Shown: piece after piece, positions 16,461-26,368 of the stretch
Layout of the letters: the number at the start of each line of letters is the position of its first letter
How positions within the stretch are numbered: position 1 is the stretch's first letter
NCBI GenBank assembly: GCA_028685755.1
Contig: JAQUDJ010000006.1
Location: forward strand, 1 to 64,000
Direction: 5' to 3'
From: Eubacteriales bacterium
GTDB lineage: Bacteria > Bacillota > Clostridia > Saccharofermentanales > UBA5734
DNA length: 64,000 nucleotides
Notes under the pieces: generated by a model
The model's database searches: none
Told to the model about the DNA's origin: nothing
The model's input: only the letters and a program-made list of their open reading frames with translations
Position numbers and translations under genes: made by a program

Positions 16461-17543
16461 TCAACGGGTCTGACGTATTAGTTCATACAATCCGAGTTTC
16501 GTAAAGCCACCAAATGTTATTTTGGCATGGTCTGCTTGTAAAGCGGCTTTAAATAGATATTCGAATTCAAGGCGAGTAGCCTCATTGGGTAAACGGACAA
16601 AATCAATCACCACAAGGCCATCCGTATGGCGCAATCGCAGTTGTCGTGCAATTTCGACTGCGGCTAATTGATTCGTTTTAAAGCGCAATTGTATATTATC
16701 GGAAGCTTGCGCTTTGCCGGTATTAACATCGATCGCAAGAAGGGCTTCAGTTTGGTCCCAGACGATACTTCCGCCATTTTTCAACAACACACGGCGTTTA
16801 CTAACGTCGCGCGCAAGGTCACTGACTCGGTGAATGGCCCGCAAATCAAAGGTTCCGGCCTGCAAGCGCAATTTGGCACGTTGTTCTGGCCAACGTGCTG
16901 TTAGCCAGACATCCACGGCTTGAAAAAGCTCAAGATCATCGAGTTGAATGGATTGGATTTCGGGGGTCAGCCAATCCATCAGCGCAGCGACATGGGGCTC
17001 GCGCAATCTGGAAATCAGACGTGGTACAGACCCTCCGGCTTGGGCGTCTGTCTCAGCAAGCGCGCGTTGTTGCAGCAACAAGGTGCGTTCTGTATCGACG
17101 AGAGTCGTGCGTTGCACATCAGGCAAAAGCTTGGTTTTACTACGTAAAAAGCCCGCCTCGGTCGATGGATCGAGCACAAGAAAAAGGCCAGGATACTGAA
17201 TTTTGGTCGTCAAAAGGTGACCTTTGGTTGGTGCGTGGTCACTCGTTTCGGAGTTCTTCTTCCCGCCCGTCAAGCGACGAATCTGGACGAGTATCGTTTG
17301 ACCAGCCTTGCAATTGACCGGCGCTTCCTTTAGGGGTAGCAACGCGTTTTCCGGCTGGCCGATCTCAACAAAGACGCGTTGCAAGCCACGGTCGACCGAT
17401 TCGATTCGGCCGAGAATGATGTCTTGATTCGCGGCTGCTGTTGCTGAAATTGTGGGCAACCATTCAATCGCCACGCCTTCCTCGAGCAAGATCGCCTCCG
17501 GCAAGCCGTCCGCGTTTTTCAGCAACAGGATGTCAGATTTCAT
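16461..17543 (-). CDS. Ribonuclease E/G family protein (short form)
   Basis: A 360-residue endoribonuclease-family protein. It has an S1-like N-terminal region (IILGRIESVDRGLQRVFVEIG) and the catalytic DNase I-like subdomain with both metal-binding aspartates (LLAIDVNTGK and GLVVIDFVRL). It ends at GFTKLGLYELIRQTR, immediately after the catalytic core, so it lacks the zinc-link and dimerisation region of longer RNase E/G proteins (400-500 residues). It overlaps the DUF2344 gene by four bases (ATGA), giving the conserved Firmicute order radical SAM-DUF2344-rng. In most genomes rplU, a cysteine protease gene and rpmA follow; here an NrdD-like gene does. Confidence 0.85.
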   Translation of the reverse strand: MKSDILLLKNADGLPEAILLEEGVAIEWLPTISATAAANQDIILGRIESVDRGLQRVFVEIGQPENALLPLKEAPVNCKAGQTILVQIRRLTGGKKNSETSDHAPTKGHLLTTKIQYPGLFLVLDPSTEAGFLRSKTKLLPDVQRTTLVDTERTLLLQQRALAETDAQAGGSVPRLISRLREPHVAALMDWLTPEIQSIQLDDLELFQAVDVWLTARWPEQRAKLRLQAGTFDLRAIHRVSDLARDVSKRRVLLKNGGSIVWDQTEALLAIDVNTGKAQASDNIQLRFKTNQLAAVEIARQLRLRHTDGLVVIDFVRLPNEATRLEFEYLFKAALQADHAKITFGGFTKLGLYELIRQTR

Positions 17544-18316
17544 TGTGGCAATCGAAGCGGCGAGGCATAGCCACTAGGATCGATAGTGGAATGAATCAGC
17601 AAACTTAAGCGGGTGATTGCACAGTCGGCTGCAGCGATGGCATCAAGACCACCATAGACAACGAGTGCGTCGAGGAACAAATCGGGGCGCAGGTTAGCCG
17701 AGCTCCCCGCTTTGACGCGGATCACAATTTCAGATTCGGACATGAGCCGCACGTCAAGAATGAGTGCGCGAATTTCAACTTGTAAGGTGCGCCCTTTGCT
17801 AAATTTTTCGACGATCAAAGGCTGGGCAACTGGAATCCGGCGCCAGGCAGCCGCGAGACCAGCGATCGACAGGCGATAGTCTGCGGCTTGCACCAGACTC
17901 ATCAAGCTGATTTTGCTCGGTAGGATCGGAGCGCCGGCGAGTATTTCAAAGCCAATCGGCAAATTATCGTTGAGTTTTTTGATCATAAGGTCTGGTGCGA
18001 CTGGTTCAATGAGTTGGATATCGACATAGTCATCTTCCGTTGCGAGTCCGACACCGATGGGTAAAGCGAACGTCATTTGCGGGCGTGGATTAAAGCCCTG
18101 CGACCAATGCACGGGGAGTTTTGCCCGGCGAATCGCTCGTTCAAACGTGCGCATCATATCGAGGTGGGCCAGCCAAATTGCTGGTTCTCGGCGGGCAAAT
18201 CGCAGGCGGATTTCGTAATAAGCAAGCGGTGTATTTCCTGGGTTTGCGGTGTTAGCTTGCACGGCCTGTTCGGGTGGCGCGGCCTGTTCGAGTTGCGCGA
18301 CCTGTTCGTCATTCAA
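17540..18316 (-). CDS. TIGR03936-family radical SAM-associated protein (DUF2344)
   Basis: About 258 residues. The segment YYEIRLRFARREPAIWLAHL and then KLPVHWSQGFNPRPQMTFAL are the signature of DUF2344, which in many bacteria is fused to, or encoded next to, the TIGR03960 radical SAM protein. Its role is unknown; the conserved link to RNase G and ribosomal genes suggests an rRNA- or tRNA-related function. The track's start at 18334 uses a TTG. I prefer TTG at 18316 because GGGGGAGG lies eight bases upstream and it overlaps the previous stop codon by eight bases, but the first residues are uncertain. Confidence 0.85.
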   Translation of the reverse strand: MNDEQVAQLEQAAPPEQAVQANTANPGNTPLAYYEIRLRFARREPAIWLAHLDMMRTFERAIRRAKLPVHWSQGFNPRPQMTFALPIGVGLATEDDYVDIQLIEPVAPDLMIKKLNDNLPIGFEILAGAPILPSKISLMSLVQAADYRLSIAGLAAAWRRIPVAQPLIVEKFSKGRTLQVEIRALILDVRLMSESEIVIRVKAGSSANLRPDLFLDALVVYGGLDAIAAADCAITRLSLLIHSTIDPSGYASPLRLPQ

Positions 18317-20183
18317 AGCAGACACCTCCCCCAAAGCATTGAGCCCCGCAAGCAGAGCATTGCTCGCGACATTCCGGCGTCGTCGCCGCTTGCATGGCTT
18401 GTTGATATTCCGTCCACAAGAAATCCGTGGTCACACCGCAATCGATATGTGACCAGGGGAAAACCTCGTCGCGGGTCCGTTCACGGCGGGCATAGAAATT
18501 TGGATCGAGACCAGCATCTGCGATGCATTGCATCCAGAGATCGTATTTAAACTGATCATCCCACGCGTCAAAGCGAGCCCCACCGTGGAAAGCTGCAAGA
18601 ATCACGGCCCCGAGGCGGCGATCACCACGGGCGAGCACACCTTCGAGATAAGAGATTTTGGGCTCATGCCACTTGTATTTGACCGATCGGGTCATCCGCA
18701 ACTGATCGCGCAGGTGCGATTGATGTGATCGCATCGTGTCTAAATCGGCCTGGGCACACCACTGAAAAGGAGTAAAGGGCTTGGGGATGAACATCGCGGT
18801 GCTGATCGCAAGTTCAAGGCGGCGTGGACGTTCAAAGCGCGGTAGTTTGTTGTACCGGTCTTCGATCGCCCGGGCAAGTTTGGCGATCCCATCGACATCT
18901 TCCATCGTTTCAGTCGGCAAGCCGAGCATGAAGTAGAGCTTAGCTCCGCTCCATCCGCCACGCAGAGCGAGCTCCATTGCCGTGAGCAGGTTTTCTTCCG
19001 TGATGTTTTTGTTCACCACGTCACGGAGACGCTGCGTGCCAGCTTCCGGCGCGAAAGTTAATCCACCTTTACGGGTGCTCGAAGCCTTCTGCATCAATTC
19101 AAGCGAGAAGTTGTCGAGGCGCAGGGACGGCAAGGACAAACTCGTATGATTGGGGGTCAATTCGCATAATAAACTATCCGTCAATTCCGAGAGTTTGGAA
19201 TAGTCAGATGTCGACAACGAAAGCATGCCGACTTCGTCATAACCGGTCGTTTTTTCCAACTCGAGGGCCTGACCGAGCAGTTTTTCTGGAGATTTTTCGC
19301 GCACAGGGCGATAGACAATTCCAGCTTGGCAAAAGCGGCAGCCGCGCGTACACCCGCGGAATAATTCGAGGAAGATCCGGTCATGGACGATTTCGGTATT
19401 TGGAACGATACTGTCAGTCGGGAAATAGGCCTGATCGAGATCTAAAATGATCCGTTTTTTGATTGTCGCTGGCACGCCAGGGCGATTAGGTGTGATCGTC
19501 GCAATCGTTCCATCGGATTGATATGCGACATCGTAAAATGACGGCACATAAACGCCTTCGAGCTGGGCAACGGCGAGCAAAAACTGTTCGCGAGTCCGGC
19601 TTGGGCCACCTTTTTTCCAATTTAGCCAGACATCGGTGATTTCTTGGAGGACTTCTTCCCCCTCACCAATGACAACCAGGTCAAAAACGGCGGCCATGGG
19701 TTCGATATTGTAAACAACGGGTCCCCCTGCCATGACGAACGGATCGTCAAGGGTGCGGTCACAGGTCAAAAGTGGCACGTTTCCGAGGTCAAGCATATCG
19801 AGAACCGACGTGAAAGCAAGCTCGTATTGCAACGTAAAACCGAGCAGGTCGAATTCACGAAGGGGCGTGCGGGATTCTTGTGAAAACAATGGGATTTGCT
19901 CGGCACGCAATGTGGCGGCCATATCAACCCACGGCGCAAAAGCACGTTCGCACCACACGTCTTCCCGCTCATTGAGCATATGATAGATGATTCGCAAGGC
20001 CAAATTAGACATGCCGATTTCGTAAGTGTCTGGAAAACAGAAGGCAAATCGCAAGAAAGGCCGGAGCGCCTGTTCGGCAACATCCGGCACAATCTTGGTT
20101 ACGCTGTTCCATTCCCCACCAGTATAACGGGCCGGTTTCTCAACCGACGCCAACACGTGTCGGGGCAAATTCACAGTTGTCAT
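18309..20183 (-). CDS. TIGR03960-family B12-binding-like radical SAM protein
   Basis: A 624-residue protein. The N-terminal ~200 residues form a cobalamin-binding-like Rossmann domain (DTYEIGMSNLALRIIYHMLN), and the radical SAM core follows with the cluster motif RGCTRGCRFCQAG near residue 280. The C-terminus has a cysteine cluster ending CREQCSACGAQCFGGGVCFE, which could bind a further metal or cluster. The family is unassigned but always linked with DUF2344, which overlaps it here. It starts 12 bases after pgi, so pgi, this gene, DUF2344, rng and probably the NrdD-like gene form one transcript. Confidence 0.92.
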   Translation of the reverse strand: MTTVNLPRHVLASVEKPARYTGGEWNSVTKIVPDVAEQALRPFLRFAFCFPDTYEIGMSNLALRIIYHMLNEREDVWCERAFAPWVDMAATLRAEQIPLFSQESRTPLREFDLLGFTLQYELAFTSVLDMLDLGNVPLLTCDRTLDDPFVMAGGPVVYNIEPMAAVFDLVVIGEGEEVLQEITDVWLNWKKGGPSRTREQFLLAVAQLEGVYVPSFYDVAYQSDGTIATITPNRPGVPATIKKRIILDLDQAYFPTDSIVPNTEIVHDRIFLELFRGCTRGCRFCQAGIVYRPVREKSPEKLLGQALELEKTTGYDEVGMLSLSTSDYSKLSELTDSLLCELTPNHTSLSLPSLRLDNFSLELMQKASSTRKGGLTFAPEAGTQRLRDVVNKNITEENLLTAMELALRGGWSGAKLYFMLGLPTETMEDVDGIAKLARAIEDRYNKLPRFERPRRLELAISTAMFIPKPFTPFQWCAQADLDTMRSHQSHLRDQLRMTRSVKYKWHEPKISYLEGVLARGDRRLGAVILAAFHGGARFDAWDDQFKYDLWMQCIADAGLDPNFYARRERTRDEVFPWSHIDCGVTTDFLWTEYQQAMQAATTPECREQCSACGAQCFGGGVCFE

Positions 20184-20195
20184 TGAATTTTTTGA

Positions 20196-21542
20196 TTATC
20201 CTTTCAGACGCGCTTCAAGTTCAGCTTTACGCACTTCATACCCTGGTTTTCCCAAGAGCGCGTACATGTTTTTCTTGTAATCTTCGACGCCCGGTTGGTC
20301 AAAGGGATTGACTGCGAGCATGTAACCGCTGATGCCGCACGCTTTTTCAAAGAAATAAACGAGTTGGCCGAGATTGTAGGCATTTAGTTCCGGCACAATG
20401 ATTCGCAGGTTCGGAACGCCGCCATCAACATGGGCAAGCACGGTGCCTTGCGATGCTTTGCTGTTGACTTCCGCCATATCTAAGCCAGACAGGAAATTGA
20501 GACCGTCAAGGTTTTGCGGATCATTCGGAATTTCGACTGAGCGCCGTGCTTTTTGGACATCAATTAAGGTTTCGAATAATTGACGTTGACCATCTTGAAC
20601 ATATTGACCCATTGAATGGAGATCAGTTGAATTATCGACGCCGGCAGGGAAAATACCTTTACCATCTTTGCCTTCGCTTTCGCCAAAGAGCTGCTTCCAC
20701 CATTCGGTCATAAAGTGATAACTCGGTTCGTAATTGACCATGATTTCAATGTTATAGCCTTTGCGCAAGAGCACATTTCGCGCAGCAGCATATTGATAGC
20801 AAGTATTTTCGTCGAGATTAGGGTTTTTGAACTCCTTCATCGCATCTTTGGCGCCTTGCATGACTTCGCGGATATCGATGCCTGCAGCAGCGATCGGCAA
20901 GAGACCAACAGCGGTCAAGATCGAGAAGCGACCACCGACGTCATCGGGGACGACGAAAGTTTCGTAGCCTTCTCCGTCGGCAAGGCCCTTTAATGCGCCG
21001 CGAGCGCGGTCAGTTGTGGCATAAACACGGGCGCGCGCGCCTTCTTTGCCGTAACGTTTTTCCATGTAAGCTTTGAAAATGCGGAAGGCTATCGCCGGCT
21101 CAGTCGTTGTGCCGGACTTGGAAATGACATTGACGGAGACTTCTTTGCCTTCGAGGAGATCAAAAAGGTCAGCGAGATAGGTCGAACTGATGCTATTGCC
21201 GGCAAAAATAATTTGCGGGCCTTTGCGCTGACGTTTGGATAACAGTGAATTGAAGGAATGCGTCAACAGTTCGATTGCAGCACGAGCACCAAGATAGGAT
21301 CCGCCGATACCAATGACAATCAACACGTCAGAATCTTTGCGAATTTTGGCAGCAGCTTTACGAATGCGAGCAAATTCAACTTTGTCATATTTGGCAGGGA
21401 GTTCGACCCAACCTAAAAATTCGTTGCCGGGGCCGCTCTTCTGGTGGAGTTGAACGTGGCCAACGGTGACCTGGGGCGAGATAAAATCCAATTCTTCCTG
21501 ACGGATAAAACCGAGGGCATTTTTATAGTCGAAACCTAACAT
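20196..21542 (-). CDS. pgi: Glucose-6-phosphate isomerase
   Basis: A 448-residue phosphoglucose isomerase that interconverts glucose-6-phosphate and fructose-6-phosphate in the cytoplasm. Visible motifs are [34 protein letters not shown] and [19 protein letters not shown]; the last two are the family signatures. The length fits the Firmicute short form (about 450). The start at 21542 was chosen over the track's 21557 because GAGGAGG lies six bases before this ATG. It has its own promoter at 21602-21630 and leads the radical SAM/rng transcript. Confidence 0.97.
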   Translation of the reverse strand: MLGFDYKNALGFIRQEELDFISPQVTVGHVQLHQKSGPGNEFLGWVELPAKYDKVEFARIRKAAAKIRKDSDVLIVIGIGGSYLGARAAIELLTHSFNSLLSKRQRKGPQIIFAGNSISSTYLADLFDLLEGKEVSVNVISKSGTTTEPAIAFRIFKAYMEKRYGKEGARARVYATTDRARGALKGLADGEGYETFVVPDDVGGRFSILTAVGLLPIAAAGIDIREVMQGAKDAMKEFKNPNLDENTCYQYAAARNVLLRKGYNIEIMVNYEPSYHFMTEWWKQLFGESEGKDGKGIFPAGVDNSTDLHSMGQYVQDGQRQLFETLIDVQKARRSVEIPNDPQNLDGLNFLSGLDMAEVNSKASQGTVLAHVDGGVPNLRIIVPELNAYNLGQLVYFFEKACGISGYMLAVNPFDQPGVEDYKKNMYALLGKPGYEVRKAELEARLKG

Positions 21543-21601
21543 GAAATTCCTCCTCAAGATGCGTTCCAGCTGGCAAGTTTTGCTGAAACAGTCGTAGAGT
21601 C

Positions 21602-21630
21602 AGTATAATCAAAAGCCGAATTGTCCGCAA
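21602..21630 (-). promoter_or_regulatory. Promoter of pgi
   Basis: On the minus strand TTGCGG, a 17-base spacer and TATACT lie 60-88 bases before the start codon. Confidence 0.55.
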
Positions 21631-21696
21631 TGTAAAATGCAGTTTACGAACGTCTATTAAGATATTTCCTTCAAATTGCGCATATTATATGGGGTT

Positions 21697-23487
21697 TTAG
21701 GTGATATTTTCTAAAGATTGCGAAAAAAGCAAAATCGGCTGCGATCCAGAAAGATCAAACGCCAACAGGCATTGTCCCGCAGGAATGAGACAATCGCAAA
21801 CCGTCGTTTCAATGACTGTGGGATCGATAGTCGCGATCCGTGACAAGACTGCCTGGAGCTTGATGGTATCTGCAAACAAAAAGTCTTCGAGCCGAAAACG
21901 ATTTTGCCGCGGATAATCCCGATGCATTCGTTCGCGACCGAGTTGTTTGCGGGTCAGACGCACCGGATCACTACTCAGATCGAGCGGATCTAAAAAAAGC
22001 GGCTGATCCTTCGCGCCTTGCAACAGATAGTCAAGTTTGAGCCGGGCATGAAAATCAAGATAAGTTAAAGCGGGCAATCGCGCCCGAGCAAACTGGTCGA
22101 GAAATTCGGTCCGGGCCGAAGGACTCGCTTTTAGGTCAAACCAACCCGCTTGGCGATTAACTGCTGCGAGTTCGGCAAAAAACGCAAAGGGGGAAGACCA
22201 TTGCGCCAGTAGGGCTTTCAAGCTATGGGGGTAGCGACCACTGTTGTGATAGAGTTCTAATACCGCTTCGAGATCTTTTAAACAAGCCAGATCGGCAAAA
22301 GTCATTTGATCGGAAGCGAGGATTTCGTAAGGAGGTTCTGCCGACCACTTAAAACCGAGTGATTTTGCTTGGTCAGCCATGGGGCTACCCGGTAGGACTT
22401 TCAAAAAGCCGAGCTGCAATTGTTCTGGGTCTAAGCTAAAAACATCGTCAAATGCGTTGGCAAATTGTTGCGGCGTTTCACCTGGCAAACCGGCGATCAA
22501 GTCGAGATGGAGATGGATTGCCGTTTGGCGTTTAAGGGCACGAACATTATCGGCCAAGCGCACCCAATCGCAAGGACGCCGAATCGCTTTTAAGACTTCT
22601 GGCGTCGTTGTTTGGACCCCGATTTCAAACTGAAATAAGCCGGCAGGGGCCTTTTCAAGGATGTTGATGGCATCGTGTGTCAAGCGATCTGCCATGATTT
22701 CAAAGTGAAAATTCGTCCGAAAAGACTGGTCATGACGCTTGATCAGCCAGCGCCAAATGTCTAATGCCCGCTCGGATTGAATGTTAAACGTGCGGTCAAC
22801 GAGCTTGATCTGACGAACATCAGCTGCAATCAGTCGTTCAAAAGCGATCGTTGTATGGCTTAGATCGAGTAAACGCACGGAGCGGTCGAGCGAGGACAAA
22901 CAGTACGTGCAGCCATAGGGGCAGCCACGCGATGTTTCAAAATAGAGTAACCGGTCTTTTAACGACAGCAATTCGTCATCGGTATAGGGGAAGGGCCATT
23001 TTTCTGCCGGTAAAAGCGGAGCCATCGGGTTGCTTTGAATCTCACCAGCAGGATTGCGCCAGACGACATTTGGCGTTTGTGGGGTCAAGCCATGCAAGAG
23101 TAAATCGGCAAACGCGACCTCACCCTCCCCGGCGAGAATTGCATCCACTGCGGGTACGGACTTTAGGATCAATCTGGCATCCTGACTAGCTTCTGGCCCA
23201 CCCCAAATGATCGTCGCCTCCGGGCGGATTTTTTTGAGTTCATCGGTTAGTCGTTCGGTCAAACGGCGATTCCAGATATAGCAGGAAAACGCGTAAACAT
23301 CAGCATTGACAGCAAAAAGCCGCATCAATAGCTGTTGCGGCAGATCGTTGATCGTCCATTCACAAAGGCTGATATTGTCGCGCGGAAAGCCCTGCAAACA
23401 GGCGTATTCGCGCAGTTGGCGAATCGCCAGGCTCGTATGGGCAAATTGGGCATTGAGCGCGATGAGGGCGACTTTGGGGCTGGCCAT
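21697..23487 (-). CDS. B12-binding radical SAM protein with DUF4080 C-terminus
   Basis: A 596-residue protein. It has an N-terminal cobalamin-binding-like domain (VALIALNAQFAHTSLAIRQL and AFSCYIWN), a radical SAM core with the motif ETSRGCPYGCTYCLSSLD near residue 190 and a C-terminal DUF4080 region. Members may act as methyltransferases or modify tRNA or rRNA, but no reaction is established. ATG at 23487 overlaps the stop of the NfeD-like gene by one base (TGATG), and a GTG three bases upstream is an alternative. It ends the speA-speB-NfeD-like transcript. Unrelated in sequence to the TIGR03960 protein except for the shared domain types. Confidence 0.88.
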   Translation of the reverse strand: MASPKVALIALNAQFAHTSLAIRQLREYACLQGFPRDNISLCEWTINDLPQQLLMRLFAVNADVYAFSCYIWNRRLTERLTDELKKIRPEATIIWGGPEASQDARLILKSVPAVDAILAGEGEVAFADLLLHGLTPQTPNVVWRNPAGEIQSNPMAPLLPAEKWPFPYTDDELLSLKDRLLYFETSRGCPYGCTYCLSSLDRSVRLLDLSHTTIAFERLIAADVRQIKLVDRTFNIQSERALDIWRWLIKRHDQSFRTNFHFEIMADRLTHDAINILEKAPAGLFQFEIGVQTTTPEVLKAIRRPCDWVRLADNVRALKRQTAIHLHLDLIAGLPGETPQQFANAFDDVFSLDPEQLQLGFLKVLPGSPMADQAKSLGFKWSAEPPYEILASDQMTFADLACLKDLEAVLELYHNSGRYPHSLKALLAQWSSPFAFFAELAAVNRQAGWFDLKASPSARTEFLDQFARARLPALTYLDFHARLKLDYLLQGAKDQPLFLDPLDLSSDPVRLTRKQLGRERMHRDYPRQNRFRLEDFLFADTIKLQAVLSRIATIDPTVIETTVCDCLIPAGQCLLAFDLSGSQPILLFSQSLENIT

Positions 23488-23858
23488 CACGGCTTCATCT
23501 CACCTTCGGGTGGTGCATCTCCAGGGACCGCGGCGACCGTCCGTGCGACACCGTTGTCGATCGCGGTTATTAGCACTAGGCTACCAACTTTGATGCGCTC
23601 CGAGCTCGTTGCACTGAGAAAAAAAGCTTGTCCTTCGTGTTTGCCAGCGATGCGCCCGGCATGTGGTGGGCGGATGGCGCGGATGACTTTAGCTTCATGA
23701 CCGATCAGGTCAAAATCGGTCTGGTCTGTCTTGACGCGGGTCAAACGGCCTAAAAGGCGCGTTGAGGCGCTAATTGCCAAAAGCATGACGAGTAGGCCGG
23801 CAATAATTTTGGCCAGCAAACTAAGAATAAAGGCGATTTCAGTTACCGAAAGATTCAT
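23487..23858 (-). CDS. NfeD-like small membrane protein
   Basis: A 123-residue protein with one hydrophobic segment at about residues 8-32 (IAFILSLLAKIIAGLLVMLL) and a soluble C-terminal part. LIGHEAKVIRAIRPPHAGRI followed by ...IKVGSLVLITAIDNGVARTV resembles the OB-fold of NfeD proteins, which work with SPFH/stomatin proteins. No SPFH gene is adjacent; the HflKC pair of this window is 36 kb away. It lies 12 bases after speB and overlaps the DUF4080 gene. The family assignment is moderate. Confidence 0.65.
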   Translation of the reverse strand: MNLSVTEIAFILSLLAKIIAGLLVMLLAISASTRLLGRLTRVKTDQTDFDLIGHEAKVIRAIRPPHAGRIAGKHEGQAFFLSATSSERIKVGSLVLITAIDNGVARTVAAVPGDAPPEGEMKP

Positions 23859-23870
23859 CGCTTTAGTCGA

Positions 23871-24743
23871 TCATTCGTGGTTCGACTGCTGGTACGCGAT
23901 GATCAACTCTCGCAAAAGCTTGAGTGCGACAGCTGTCGATACGCCGCTAGGGTCGTAATGCGGGGCAAGTTCGACGAGGTCCGCGCCGACGAGATTGAGA
24001 GTCGCGGCGTCGACTAAAAAACGCATGGTTGTTAAAAAATCGACGCCACCCGGCTCGGGTGTCCCGGTGCCTGAAAAAACAGACGGGTCAAGAACATCGA
24101 GGTCAATCGTCAAAAAAACCGGACGGCCGTTGATTTGGGTTTTGATCTCATCGAGATGGCCGAGGGTAAAAGGATAAAGTGTCGTGTGCCCTTCGCGCGC
24201 GAAGACGAATTCTTCAGTGGTGCCAGAACGGATGCCTAATTGAAAAATCCGACCGTCGCCGAGAATATCCCAAATACGGCGCATCACGGTCGCGTGAGAC
24301 AATTCGACACCGAGGTAGTCTTGGCGGAGATCAGTGTGGGCGTCGAGATGGACAATGCAGAGATCGGGGTGCTTTTTGACGAGCGCTTCGATGACACCGA
24401 GCGTGACTAAATGTTCTCCACCCAGCATCAAGGGGAATTTACCGTCTGTAACAAGCGTCGCAACGGTTTCGCGAATCATCCGCAACGCTTGAATTTTGTC
24501 GCCCATTGGCAAATCTAAATCGCCAATATCGAGAATGACCGATGTGTCGATTTCGCGATCTTGATACGGGCTGTAACCTTCAAGGCCGATTGCATCTTGG
24601 CGCATAGCCTGCGGACCAAAACGCGAACCCGGACGAAACGAAACCGTGCCGTCAAAAGGCGCACCAAATAAAACAATCCGAGCCTTTTCATAATCAGCCG
24701 AGCAGTCCATTAAGCGCAAACTCAAGACCGGGAAATCTGGCAT
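23871..24743 (-). CDS. speB: Agmatinase
   Basis: A 290-residue ureohydrolase that would convert agmatine to putrescine and urea. The two manganese ions are bound by GGEHLVTLG, VHLDAHTDLRQDY and TIDLDVLDPSVFSGTGTPEP, all intact. The track adds 18 residues at the N-terminus, but GGAGG lies just before the ATG at 24743, giving the start MPDFPVLSLRLMD. It follows the arginine decarboxylase gene by 59 bases, so together they form the agmatine route to putrescine. No aminopropyltransferase gene (speE) is in the window. Guanidinobutyrase or arginase activities are possible alternatives for this family, but the neighbour favours agmatinase. Confidence 0.92.
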   Translation of the reverse strand: MPDFPVLSLRLMDCSADYEKARIVLFGAPFDGTVSFRPGSRFGPQAMRQDAIGLEGYSPYQDREIDTSVILDIGDLDLPMGDKIQALRMIRETVATLVTDGKFPLMLGGEHLVTLGVIEALVKKHPDLCIVHLDAHTDLRQDYLGVELSHATVMRRIWDILGDGRIFQLGIRSGTTEEFVFAREGHTTLYPFTLGHLDEIKTQINGRPVFLTIDLDVLDPSVFSGTGTPEPGGVDFLTTMRFLVDAATLNLVGADLVELAPHYDPSGVSTAVALKLLRELIIAYQQSNHE

Positions 24744-24763
24744 ACATCCTCCGTGGGGTGGAT

Positions 24764-24791
24764 TGGTGTTTGGCACGTGCCTGGCACCATT
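24764..24791. repeat. Dispersed palindrome, imperfect copy (GGCACGTGCC core)
   Basis: TGGTGTTTGGCACGTGCCTGGCACCATT between speA and speB is an imperfect copy of the perfect 28-bp palindrome at 44506-44533. It has no T-tract on the sense strand, so it is not an evident terminator. Confidence 0.5.
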
Positions 24792-24802
24792 CACCATATA
24801 CT

Positions 24803-26299
24803 TTAGTCGTTGGATTCACCGAGGACTTGGATGAGGTCGGGGTCTTCGGCGTTGTTGACAATGTTGCATTTTTGTTGGCGATAGAATTCGTAATGGTCAA
24901 TGATTTTTTGGGTGAGTTTTTCGCCCGGGATGACAAGTGGGATGCCCGGTGGATAGATCATTAATGATTCCGCGCAGATTTCGCCGACGGCGTCCTTGAT
25001 TGGGATAATCCGTTTGGGACTGTAAAAGGCATCGCGAGGTGAGACGACGGACATGGGACGTTCCATCATCCATTCGCCTTGTTCAATTTTCAAGGGTTTA
25101 TTCTTTCCAGCGAAGCGATGGGAAATGGTCCGTAACCCGGCGACGAGTTGATTGACTGTCTGTTGGTCGTCCCCGATTCCCACAACTGCTAGCACCACAT
25201 AGGTTTCAGCTAGTTCAAGTTGTATGCCAAATTCGCTCTTCATAATGTCGTAAATTTGGAAGCCAGTCATCCCGAGTTCATTGACGCGGATAACGATTTT
25301 GGTTTCGTCATAATCGTAAATGCCATGGCCATCGACATCATCACTCGTCAGAACATTGAGTCCTGGCATCGCGGCGATTTCGATTTTGGCGTTTTCAACG
25401 ATCGTGAGGATTTCTTCGTAGATATCTTGGCCATTGAGGACAAGGTTGCGCCGGGCGAGATCGAGGCTAGCCATCAGCAAATACGATGCGCTGGTCGTCT
25501 GCATCAAGTTAATTGTGGTGCGCACTTGGCTGTAGCTGATTTCGCGCTCATTGAGGAGCAAAACGGAACTCTGCGTCAGTGATCCGCCTGTTTTGTGTAG
25601 ACTAACCGTTGCCATATCGGCGTAAAGTGTCGATGCATTATCGGGGAAATCTGGATGGAATGGAAAATGGGCACCATGCGCTTCATCGACTAACACCATG
25701 ATGTGATGACGTCGACACAGCTTAATAATTGCCTGGAGATCAGACACAACCCCGTAATAGGTCGGATTGATCATGAAAAGCGCTTTGGCATCTGGATTGT
25801 CAACAACCGCTTTTTTGACGCGATCATATGATACGCCATTGGCGATCCCATATTCAAAATTGACCTCTGGCTCAATGAAGATCGGGATTGCGCCAGATAG
25901 AATAACGGCATTAATCGCCGATTTGTGGACGTTTCGGGGCATGATAATTTTATCTTTCGGTCCACAAGCGGTCATAATCATTGCTTGTATCCCAAAAGTC
26001 GAACCATTGACGAGCATGAACGCGTAATCGGCGTCGTATGCCTCTGCCAAGAGCTGTTCAGCTTCGTAAATAATGCCGTCCGGATTCGATAACATGTCGA
26101 GCTCCCGGGTGGAGTTGGCATCGAGTCGGATGATCTTCTCGCCAAAATACTCGCCAAGACCTGAGCGCAAGCGTTTTTTGTGCCCAGGGACATCAAAATG
26201 GACGATGTCCTTTTGCGAATACTGTTCGAGGGCTTCGTATAGGGGCGCACGAGCGTGTCTGCTCTTCATCGTCCCGCGGCGAGCGCGAACTTCAGCCAT
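24803..26299 (-). CDS. speA: Arginine decarboxylase (Orn/Lys/Arg decarboxylase family, short form)
   Basis: A 498-residue fold-type I PLP enzyme of the Firmicute SpeA/YaaO group. The cofactor lysine is in SLHKTGGSLTQSS, VDEAHGAHFPFHP holds the PLP aspartate, and VPGHKKRLRSGLGEYFG is the N-terminal family motif. The C-terminal domain (MIYPPGIPLVIPGEKLT) is complete. Arginine is the likeliest substrate because agmatinase follows in the same transcript; lysine or ornithine cannot be excluded by motif alone. The start has no perfect ribosome-binding site (TGAGGTGAT). An extended -10 element lies about 60 bases upstream. Confidence 0.92.
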   Translation of the reverse strand: MAEVRARRGTMKSRHARAPLYEALEQYSQKDIVHFDVPGHKKRLRSGLGEYFGEKIIRLDANSTRELDMLSNPDGIIYEAEQLLAEAYDADYAFMLVNGSTFGIQAMIMTACGPKDKIIMPRNVHKSAINAVILSGAIPIFIEPEVNFEYGIANGVSYDRVKKAVVDNPDAKALFMINPTYYGVVSDLQAIIKLCRRHHIMVLVDEAHGAHFPFHPDFPDNASTLYADMATVSLHKTGGSLTQSSVLLLNEREISYSQVRTTINLMQTTSASYLLMASLDLARRNLVLNGQDIYEEILTIVENAKIEIAAMPGLNVLTSDDVDGHGIYDYDETKIVIRVNELGMTGFQIYDIMKSEFGIQLELAETYVVLAVVGIGDDQQTVNQLVAGLRTISHRFAGKNKPLKIEQGEWMMERPMSVVSPRDAFYSPKRIIPIKDAVGEICAESLMIYPPGIPLVIPGEKLTQKIIDHYEFYRQQKCNIVNNAEDPDLIQVLGESND

Positions 26300-26359
26300 T
26301 TCAGTATCACCTCAATTCAGTCAGATTCTTCTGTCAAAAAATAAAAAAGTTGCAAACGG

Positions 26360-26368
26360 ATTATAGCA
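26360..26368 (-). promoter_or_regulatory. Extended -10 promoter element of speA
   Basis: The minus strand reads TGCTATAAT, an extended -10 element, 61 bases before the speA start codon. There is no good -35 box, as often found with TGn promoters. Confidence 0.5.
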
